64,000 nt of DNA from Parus major. Its lineage: Eukaryota; Chordata; Aves; Passeriformes; Paridae. How positions within the stretch are numbered: the first letter of the stretch is position 1; each line of letters opens with the position of its first letter. Location: the NCBI RefSeq assembly GCF_001522545.3, contig NC_031781.1, forward strand, positions 9,243,487 to 9,307,486, in the 5' to 3' direction. The notes under the pieces were generated by a model. It was not told the DNA's origin. It saw only the letters and a list, made by a program, of their open reading frames with translations, and did no database searches. The translations under genes and the position numbers were made by a program. Below, piece by piece: positions 52,401 through 61,100 of the stretch.

Positions 52401-55400
52401 AACTTTAGAAAAATACTCTCCATTTAGTACGAGGTACTTTGTCCTACGGTATGTAACAAAGGGTGAGATATTTCACTTCACAAAGGCAAATTGCTGGGAA
52501 GAAGAAAAAGTCATGGTGCTATCTGTTAAAAATCTGTTTCCTCTTACCCAAGACATAAATCTCCCCGTTGACTACGGCTGTGCTGAAGCGGTACTTGGAG
52601 AACTTCATTGGAGCTTTTTCCACCCATTTGTCTTGGCCCGGGTCGTACTGAAACGTTCTGTTACTTAATCGATCCGGCTCCTCGTCAGGCAGATCCATCT
52701 GTATGAAATATGACAGCCATATAATAATACAGCATTTGGAGCCCTCCACACATGCCTGCAGGCAATTAATCACAGCAGACAGCTCGGCAGATAAATAGCA
52801 TAAACACATCGATTACAGCTGCAGGGGATTGTACTCCCCAGGGTTTAGCAGCACCCATGGCTGGTGGCTGGGAGCCTGCTGTAGAAGGCAAAGGAATAAG
52901 AGGCTATCTATATCCTGCAGGAATAAAGCCAAGGATTTGGTACTAACAGTACATTCAGGGTTAAGGTTCCCAGCTCTGGAAGAACATGCCCCCTTCCACT
53001 GTACAGATTATTATATTATTGTTAGGCTGCTCTACAGTCCTAATAAAAATGAGGGAAAACCAGTCTGTTGTTTTATTCCTGCTAAATGCTGAAATCTCTT
53101 TCCACTATTACTCAGACTATACCATGAGTCTCAGTCAGGTACTTTGCCAGCCTTTCTCAGTCATATATATATATATATATATATGTATTTATTTATCTAT
53201 CTTATCCTAATAAACATGTGCATGTTTATTTAGTCAGCCCATCCACAGTGATGTTGCTCAACAGCTGTAGCTTCAATAGTTTTCATTATAAGCTCCCAAC
53301 CCCCTTGCTATATCTTTGCTGCCATAACACTTTTTCTACTCACTCCTACTCCCCTTGTTCTCTCTAATCTTCTTCCCCCTTCTCTGCCTGTCTTATACAA
53401 TGCAGGGAATTCAGATCCTGTTTTCTGGGTACAACACCCTTGAATGTTAGCAGTAGGATGTGGAGGGAGGATTCTGAAATATTTTGGGATGAAAGTTTTC
53501 ACATAGAGAGAGTGAGAAGGAGAGAAATGCTTTGCTTGCTTGTGATGGTGTTACATGTGTCCTTGTTTTCTTGGTTTTTTTTTTTCCAAAAGACCTTTCC
53601 AACACTAATGTCATGGACAAGATAGGAGGCAAACTAGAGAGTAAATATAAAGCCCCTTGGTTATTCCCTGTAAGAGCCCGGGGCATGTTCTTTCTCTGTG
53701 GTAAGTGTGAAACACTAATTTATTCACTGAAAGAGGGGTATTTGGAAGCTGTGTATTTTCAGCACAGACTAAACATGTACTTAGGAGAAGACACCACTTG
53801 ACACGCTGCAAATTCACATGCAACCTCATTTTTTGGAGTGCACCCTGTTCTGTCTGTGTACAGAAAACATAACTTCCAGCAGCCCTTCTCTGAAGATCTT
53901 CTCTGAAGATCTGAAATCTTCCTCTCAGCCTCACCAAACACTTTCTTCCATTTTAACAGTCCCCAGTTACCAAGGCTGGAGTCACTTTGGCTTTTAACTG
54001 CACTGGCATCAGGGGCCAGACCAATGCTGAGTAGAGCAACGCTGTTGTGAGCTAGTCCTTGCCCTCCTAAGCTGTCATTTTATGTCCTGGCTTGACTTTG
54101 TCTTGTCTTATTTCAATTACAAAGCCTGAATGGGAAGGGAACATGTATTTATCTCTGTCCTGTAATGGACACATGCATTTAGGGCACTCTGTTAATGCTG
54201 TTGTTAGTGTTTGTTCAGGATTGACAGAACATTCAGTGCTGCTCCAGCACAGGGACAGCCCCTGGCTTGGCCAGCTCTTTTGCTTTCCCAGTGCAGCTGT
54301 GGTAACCCCACATATACAATCACTGCATCTGTCAGGGAGAGGATAGATGGTACCAGAAGAATTCAGCACTCTCTAGTGCTGGTCTTAAAGCACTTTTTTG
54401 AGAGCTTTAGCTAATTTATTCTGGTCTGTGCAGGTATGCCATAATCTTACAAAGCTGTGGGTTTTGATCAATTGCTGTTAATCTGCTCATCTCAAACCTA
54501 TTTCTATATAAACTCAGACGCCCATGCACTGTTACTGATAGTACTGGTAGGCAGGTACCCACTTTAGGTGGGTTTTAAAAAATTATTCTTGGCTCAACAT
54601 TCCTGACTTGTGCTTCTAAGCCACTTTTCCCTCTCACAATCTGTTCTGGAAAAAAGCTTAACAAAGCTGGTTGTCTGCCTTCAACATCTATCTTTGTTAT
54701 ATGACATATCTTTCAGTTCAAGTTTTTTTTTTGCAGACATTGTTTCTACGTTAAGTGTTTTCATATTTTAGTTCTTTGCATAAGACATACCCTTGCACAG
54801 TTGTTTCTGTATCAGAAATACTCTCTGATCTTTCTGTTGCCTCCCTGGGGACTCCTGCACTCAAAATATTCAGAGAGGTGGAGGTCTTGTTAGCTGAATG
54901 CATCTCACTTTTAAATACTTTAAACAATAATTTATTTCAAGAGGACAGAAACCATTGAGTTGTGATGACAGTCTGAACATGTTGCAACGAGGGTTACAGA
55001 TGCTCCACTTCATTGTCAAGTGAATGTGGGCTTTTCCCTGAGCACTCAGACTTAAAATTCACAAAGCAATAAATAAAAGTGGGCTAGACTCTTAAAAAAA
55101 GTTATTTTGCACTGGGAGCAACTAGAGAGAATGAGCACAGCCCTTGACATCCATCTTCTTTGTAACATAGCCCTGTCTAATCTCTCTACTACTGAACATG
55201 TATCTGTGGCCCTGCTGAAAATCCCTGTAAAAACTTTACATAGCCAAGCAATGCAACAGAAATAAATAAATAGATTGGTTAAAGGACTCTGTTTCCCAGA
55301 GACTGCTTTGACTTTTCATTTAAAATGCAATGCAATGAAAATAAAATAAATTAACTTTAGTTAACCAAGAAACCTTCCTGAGAAATTGAGGTGAACTTTA

Positions 55401-58126
55401 AATGTCATAAATAAATCTGTCCCTGAAGTGTACCTGTGTACATGCTTTTTAAAAACAGGGCACGGTTAAGGGTCCCTGTATGATTAAATGCCATTTTTTA
55501 TTATATCTAGAAAAATTAAGAGGATGGTAAATAAGGACTAGGAAGGATGGAACCTATAACAAAGGAAATGTATTTTAAACTCTTGCCTGTCCATATCTCT
55601 GTGAATAAAAACTGCCCTTCCTGAAGCTGGTATTTACAGTGAGGATGGCATAGATGGATATTATTCTTCTTCACCCTGTTAGGTTTTCCTACAGACCATG
55701 TTTAATCATAGGAATGTGAGCAACTCATTCTCCTGCCATCACTGATGTATCTTCCCATGCAAGAAGCACTGTAGAATGACACAACAGCTCTTGTTAGTGC
55801 ACAAAAGAAGCCGAGTACAGGGGCACAGCTCTCAACCTGTGGTGTCCATCCTCCTAGCACGTACAGCTTGTCCTTCACTGTCACCACCATGTGGCAGGCC
55901 AATGGAACTGGCAGAGGGGCCGTGCTTCTCCAGGTGCCTTGCTCCATGGAATACTTCTCCACACAGTTTGTGACCAGGTACTGGTTTTTCACTTTCATTT
56001 GCCCTCCTATTACATAGAGGTCGTTGTGGGCAGTGCCCAGTGCGTAGAGCTCACGGAGCTTAGTGGTGCACAGACTGTGCCAAAAGTGGTTTCCTCGCTG
56101 CTGGTACCTGTAGGAAAATCCAGAGTTGTCAATGCCCTGGTTCACTCAGGTCCCATCAGCCTGTTTGGAGATGTTACCCCCTTTAATTGTCAGTGTTTAC
56201 TCTGTACAGTGACTAGAGGAGCTCTCTCCTTCACAAAGAAATTATAAAATCAAGCCCAATGCTTGCAAAATCATACATTTTTAGTATGAGGAATCCTAGG
56301 TGTCCTTTCAAAGATATTTGACCCTAATTCAGTAAGAAGTCACTTATTTCTGCATGTGCTGCTCAATCACAGTTTCTGCTGAAATTAGCAGCAGCAGTGA
56401 GAACTCCATACTGCTGAAAAGAAAGCCACTTCACCTGCCTCACTATGAATTTATTTCCTCAGATTTAGGCATTTGCATTTGAAAATGCTGTCACCATTTT
56501 AAAATTTTATCTTTCATCCAGGAAATGTCTGGTTTTTTTTTTAAAATGTGTGCATCTGAAAAAGATATGAGTAAAAACAGAATGAGGTTTTTGAGCTATC
56601 AATCATTATCTTTAATCTATGAAGCAACTCTCATCAGCATCAACAGAGAAGCATGTTTTCTCTGTGTTACTGGGCTCATTGAATAGTTCACTTGGCTCAT
56701 TTCCCCCTGCTAATGACCTAGAAAAGAGATATCCAAGGAAATTACTAAGATTTGGGTAAGGAGAATATAAAATCTACATGCATTGATCTAATTGAGCTCA
56801 TTTGCTCAGAGATACCACAAGAGTAACTCCTCATTTTTTCAGGAGAAGAGGCATCAAGAATTGGTTCTATGTATATAACTCAGAGCCAGGAAAATAAGTC
56901 ATGACAAATTGATTAAAATATTCAAAATCTCTAAGAAAAAAAAAATCACATAAAAAATGCTTTGTATAATGGTCTTTTTTCTTTTTTGTCCCCAGGGACA
57001 TTATTTAGATTTAACATTTTTAAATAATTAGGGGATTTCTGACAGAGGGTACACACCTATAAATTTCAATGTTCCTGGTCCTTTGTCTAGACATTTTGAC
57101 GGCGCTTGCCTCGCCTGCCACAATGATATCATTTTTCTCAGTGACAACACCAGTGCAAACACATCCTAAACCCTCTCCATACTTTGGGGAGGAAATGAAG
57201 TAAGTCTTTCGTGTGGCAGGGGCGTAACAAAAGCTGGCATCTGCATAGCTGCCGTGCCTGGACCTGATGCCTTGGGAGTTGTTGCCGATGCAGAGCAGGA
57301 GGTCCGTAGTCTCCATGCCGTATCGCAGGCTGAGGGAAGGGTGGCTGGACAGCTGGATGGTTTTCAGTGCTTCCTCAAACATATCATTGCATTCTGAATT
57401 GCACAGAATAATTGTGTTCCTTTTCCGGGCTTCCACAAGAAAAGAGGGGCTGACAAGTACCAGTCGCACTTGCTTGAGGAGCTCAACCAGATGTTCTAAA
57501 CGTGACTCTCTGCTGTGCTTGACCCATCTAATGACGAGGTCCAGAATGCTCTCCTCCCTGGAAATATTCAGATCATCTGATTTGATCAGATTCATCAGCT
57601 GCTGGAATTCGATCTCCAGTATTTCTTCCTGCAAGCTCACCTCAGCAAAATGCTGATACACGTATTTCCTCGCTTGGTCACATAAATCTTCTGCCCCAAT
57701 GTGGTTTGCGAAATAGTAGATGCCCAAGCAGTTGGAAGCATCCATATGGTCCATCATGTACTTCTGACACGCATTGCAGACCTCTTCCATCTGCATGAAG
57801 TAGGCAGCGAGGGCGACAGTCTGCACGTTGTGGTTGGTGAGGCGCAGCTCTGCGCTGTACATGTAGTGCAGGATCACCGACACGCTCTCGGCAGAGACGT
57901 CGTGCAGCACCACTTCCCTCTGCACACACTCTGCCAGGCCACACGTGAACATGGCTTTGAAATAGGCACTGAAGGCAGCCAGCACCACCTTATGGCAGGG
58001 GAATTTCTCACCTTCTGCAACCAGCACCACATCGATTATCTGTGTTGATTCCTTCATTCGCTTTACTTGCTCCAATAAAGTCAAGCTATGGCGCTGCTTC
58101 CTCTTCTCCTCCGCCTTGGGATTCAT
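28303..58126 (-). CDS. KBTBD12: KBTBD12, BTB-BACK-Kelch protein (5 coding exons)
   Basis: Predicted CUL3 ubiquitin-ligase substrate adaptor; its target is not known to me. Coding exons in transcription order: 57057-58126, 55837-56107, 52548-52698, 40890-41087, 28303-28472, totalling 1,860 bp, 619 codons plus stop (human is 623 as I recall). The BTB domain covers about residues 30-130 with D32 and the [16 protein letters not shown] helix at 45-60. BACK covers about 135-240 ([17 protein letters not shown] region onward). Kelch repeats fill the C-terminal half, with the double-Gly strands IGGQ (391-392), LGGWT (442-443), LGGIG (498-499) and CGGFHG (558-559). The match to human KBTBD12 runs through every exon, including [20 protein letters not shown] and [13 protein letters not shown]. 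All introns are GT-AG and there is no frameshift. SEC61A1 lies downstream in the same orientation, as at human 3q21.3. Human expression is reported as muscle-enriched. Confidence 0.95.
30333..30668 (+). mobile_element. Possible ERV LTR
   Basis: Starts TGTGATGGTTTGC, resembling the opening of a common songbird LTR class, and ends after GCAATAAATTTTTGTGCC toward a CA dinucleotide at TTTGGCA, as in R/U5 regions. The middle shows no firm LTR landmark. No target-site duplication was found. Confidence 0.35.
34041..34060. repeat. (TA)10 microsatellite
   Basis: Ten perfect TA units in KBTBD12 intron 4. Confidence 0.95.
35992..36563 (-). mobile_element. CR1 LINE 3' portion (RT tail, 5'-truncated)
   Basis: The plus strand opens with TCATAGAATTGC, the inverted CR1 terminal unit. 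Read on the minus strand, the end of CR1 ORF2 is nearly open from about 36538 to 36068, with one in-frame stop at about 36356. It includes [20 protein letters not shown] and [12 protein letters not shown], and ends VALRDM. The 5' end is truncated, as is usual for CR1. Being so readable, it is a fairly young copy. It is antisense to nothing and lies in the KBTBD12 sense. Confidence 0.92.
39594..39750 (-). mobile_element. CR1 LINE 3' end
   Basis: The plus strand reads GGTGGAAAAGACCTTTAAGA then TCATCCAGTCCAACC, the inverse of the conserved CR1 3' end, preceded by degraded terminal units (AGAGTCATCAGATTG). A short 5'-truncated copy. Confidence 0.9.
40890..41087 (-). CDS. KBTBD12: KBTBD12 coding exon 4 (Kelch)
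   Basis: 198 bp encoding Gly498 (split) to Ala563 plus one base of Ala564: [20 protein letters not shown], then a blade ending [11 protein letters not shown]. The acceptor is CTTTTGCAG and the donor CAG|GTACTA, weak. It lies 11.5 kb from exon 3. Confidence 0.94.
41088..52547 (-). other. KBTBD12 intron 3
   Basis: 11,460 bp. The only clear feature is the T-free A/C-rich tract at 46460-46632. There are AT low-complexity runs near 42960-43030. No extra exon with Kelch similarity was found. Confidence 0.85.
46460..46632. repeat. T-free A/C-rich tract with (CAAA)n
   Basis: 173 bases with no T on the plus strand, mostly A with C and a few G, ending in a run of about seven CAAA-type units (about 46590-46620). 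On the transcribed minus strand it is T/G-rich. Open frames across it are low-complexity artefacts. Confidence 0.9.
52548..52698 (-). CDS. KBTBD12: KBTBD12 coding exon 3 (Kelch)
   Basis: 151 bp encoding 448-497 ([13 protein letters not shown] ... NGEIYVL) plus the first base of Gly498. The acceptor is TTTCATACAG and the donor G|GTAAGA. The internal Met at 448 is a splice-junction residue, not a start. Confidence 0.94.
53163..53184. repeat. (AT)11 microsatellite
   Basis: Eleven perfect AT units in KBTBD12 intron 2. Confidence 0.95.
55837..56107 (-). CDS. KBTBD12: KBTBD12 coding exon 2 (Kelch)
   Basis: 271 bp completing Arg357 and encoding 358-447 ([12 protein letters not shown] ... [10 protein letters not shown]), two Kelch blades. 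The acceptor is TTTTCCTACAG. The donor is CAG|GTTGAG, a weak site. Confidence 0.94.
57057..58126 (-). CDS. KBTBD12: KBTBD12 coding exon 1 (BTB, BACK, first Kelch part)
   Basis: 1,070 bp encoding residues 1-356 and two bases of Arg357. The start at 58126 ([15 protein letters not shown]) aligns position for position with human MECKIEGKEKYQHSL and has A at -3. An in-frame upstream ATG at 58180 would add 18 residues but has a weak context. A good acceptor (GCTTCTATCTCTAG) at 58192-58193 suggests the exon begins at 58191, leaving a noncoding first exon unseen. The donor is TATAG|GTGTGT. An ORF-only reading would wrongly continue into the intron after EIYR. Confidence 0.94.
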
Positions 58127-58191
58127 GGTTGATCTCCAAACTTCCTCTCTGTAAATATCCTCAGAACTCAAGGTCTTCATTGGGAATGTTT

Positions 58192-61100
58192 CTAGAGATA
58201 GAAGCATAATATTGTCCAATAAGAACAAACTATTGAGCAAATTAATATTTCTGTAATTATCTAAAGTTCATCATCTATATGGTGTGATATGAACCAGTAA
58301 TGTATAAAAATCGTGCAAAAATTATGGTGAAGTCTCAGGTTCAAGGCCTCCAAGACAAAATATAAGAAAAATCAAATGACCTTTAGTACTGAATACCTAC
58401 CCCCAAGTTCAGTGACTATTTAAAGACAATTACAGACTTCCTTTCAAAGTAGCCTTTTTCAACTGCATCCTCCCTCTTTTCCCTGATCATGATAGAGAGC
58501 CTATAAATATTGAGCTGAGAGGTCAACACAGTGTTATGGGTAGAGGCAGCTTTTACCCCCAAAGACTGGTGGTGAAGTGACAGGAAGCCACTTGATCCAA
58601 CTGGCCAGATTCTTTTCTCTCTCATACCAAAGCAAAGGTCACTGGTTTCTACAGAGTTGCTACTGGTTTCTTTTGGAATAGATAAAGGATCTGTAAACAG
58701 AGGCCAGCCTTCAAGCTGTCCTCCTCAGCAGGATGTTTATGTGCTGCAGAGTCACAGTTTTGGTTCCACTCACTGTAAGCTCAAGTGACATTTTAAATTA
58801 AATTAAATTGTAATTATTAACTCCCTCCAGTTCTATTTATGAGGGGGGAATTAAAAGAAATTTGTGGTCTCATTTCTGTTTGGTTTTTGTTGGATTTTTT
58901 TTGAAGACAGGTCCTTTTGTGAGTCTTTTTCTGCAGAATGTGAGGTACAGGTGTAGAATTTCAGTGGGAGAATGACATTTACCACCACTTGAGGAATACC
59001 AGTCCTTATCACAGTTTTTGGCTGTAATATGGTAATGAGAGAGTTCTGTTCTAGAAATGCATTAAGGACTTGTGTCATGAATCACCAGTACACGAACAAG
59101 TCCTAAAGCTGTGGTATAACCATGTTTGAAACACATTGGAAACATGCTACATAGTGCTTAATGAGACTGTTGAAATTAGTAACATTCCTCAGCAGCTTAA
59201 ATATTTGCAGGATCAAGGGCTTGTATCACAGATTGAATTGGTTTTCTCAAATCCTGGCAGCACAAACTCTTAGTTTCAGTAAAGAAACACGTATCAACAT
59301 AAAAAATGAGTATATGAAATTCTTTGAAATTCCTCTGAAGGTATTTTTTGCAAGCAGTCCAGATTTTTCCACAGATTTAGATAGATAGATCTTTAAAAAT
59401 ATTACAGTTATTTCCCAGGTGGAAAGGAAATCTACAGCTTTATCACCAAACTCAAACCTACTCTTTTAGCTGTTCAGTTGCTCTTGGAACTATTCATCAT
59501 CCTACAAGTCAGGTAGATTCCTCACTTTGAGTTCTAATTTAAAAGCCAAGCATGTTTGAAGATTGGCATTTCCTTGATTTGATCAATTCTTTCCATATTC
59601 CTAATATGGAACCAGAAGCAACAAATGTAAGAAATGAAACTAGGTTATTACCAGATTTTAAAAAGGGATTTGGAAGATTAAACATTAACATTTGGATGTG
59701 GGCCAAGCTCTGAGCTCTTCTTATGATACTTCTAAAATTCAATCAAAACAGTAAGTTTAGTACAAAAAATACAGAGATGGTATTTAAAAATCTAGACTTT
59801 TTTTTTCCTGTCTCCTTTGAAATGAAATACTGCATTTGAGAAAACGTGAGTCTTAATCCTGCATCGACAGCCTGTGGAGCAGCCTTTACAGTCAGCAGAA
59901 GCCTTTCATGAGATAAGAGATGTTCTTTTCTTTATCCTATATGGCAATTAGACATTTACTGTTTCCCCCAGTGTTATTTTATCACTTTTTAATATTTGAT
60001 CTTCTCTTCATTTTGATAAAAGAGCCTCCCTATACCTCAGAAATTGTGGTTACCATCTCAAAGACCACAAGCACAGACATCTTAAAGAAGATGAGCTGTA
60101 GTGTCTTGAACCAGGTTGCTCATCTCCAGCTGTATGAAAGTATTAGTAAGCACCAACAAGAGCCAATCCTGTTTCACAATCTGACTAATCATGACTTTTC
60201 CTTCAAAATTATCAACTTCCCTCCTTTCTCTTTTATGATGTCAGAACTTCATGCATCCCCCAGCTTTTCTATAATGGTCAAAATGTGTATTTTTAATGTA
60301 AAGAACAAGTGAGATAATTAATCACCACCATTTCCCCCTGACTTTTGTACAGATCAAGAAGAAGCCGTGTGTAGAACTGAGTTATGGTTTCATTTCCTTT
60401 GCTGAGCATTTTTAAGTTTTCTTTTGCTGTTAATTTAGCTTTCTGAAGAGCAGCAGCCATTTATGTGTTATTTGATGTATTAATAATCTGATGGACGAGG
60501 CCCATGCCCACTGCCAGGCAAGGAGGGGCAGTGCCCGTCTGCACCCAGGGCAGGTGGTCTCCTCTGCCAGCTCAAAGCTGCTGTGTCTGCTCTGGGTGCC
60601 CTCCCCAGCAGCAACAGCAGCCTGGGAGCAGATGGGTGGCCCCCTTCTCCTGGCCCTGGTCCATCCCCAGCCATCCTCTCATCCTGTGCAGAGTCTGCAC
60701 CACCCAGGCAGGATCACTGCAACCCTCCAACCTGCCTTCACCCACCTCAGTAAGTTCTGCAGTGCTGCTTCCCCAGGCAGAGCTGTAGGAAGGGAGTGGT
60801 TACCTCACACCTGCAAGAAGACAATATTCACTTTTCCTTGTCAGAACACACCTTCTTTACCTCTGTGCTTTGACAGCACAGCCAGCTCCTGACTGAACTG
60901 TATCAAAAAACAAAATCATGCTGCTGACTTGCATGTGAGTTTACTTGCTCCGTGCTACAGCTGAGGAAACTGAAGATAAAAGGTTAAAAGAGAAACAGGA
61001 TTAAAACCCAGGGGTGAAATCCTTTCATTAGCTTCAGAAATTCATCTCTGTGCTTTAGCTGCAAACTTGTCACTTCCCTCCTGGCTTTTAGCAGTGTTTA

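Larger units (their letters stand above)
52699..57056 (-). other. KBTBD12 introns 2 and 1 (around exon 2)
   Basis: Intron 2 (52699-55836) holds an (AT)11 microsatellite at 53163-53184 and a 13-bp tandem duplication at about 53885-53910. Intron 1 (56108-57056) shows nothing recognisable. Confidence 0.8.

Noticed and set aside
53885..53910. 13-bp tandem duplication (CTTCTCTGAAGAT twice)
   Set aside because: A local slippage duplication with no evident function.
57267..57656. Plus-strand open frame of 129 codons (and 57701-58048)
   Set aside because: Antisense shadow of KBTBD12 exon 1; no family similarity.
57020..58240. Single 406-codon open frame taken as a whole gene
   Set aside because: Its first 38 codons precede the family start and include sequence beyond a good splice acceptor. 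Its last codons after EIYR are intron read-through. The true exon is 57057-58126, continued in four more exons.
60490..60890. GC-richer block with overlapping open frames upstream of KBTBD12
   Set aside because: Few CpGs, no splice-consistent coding, and repetitive Ser/Pro/Cys-rich peptides. Neither a gene nor a clear CpG-island promoter.
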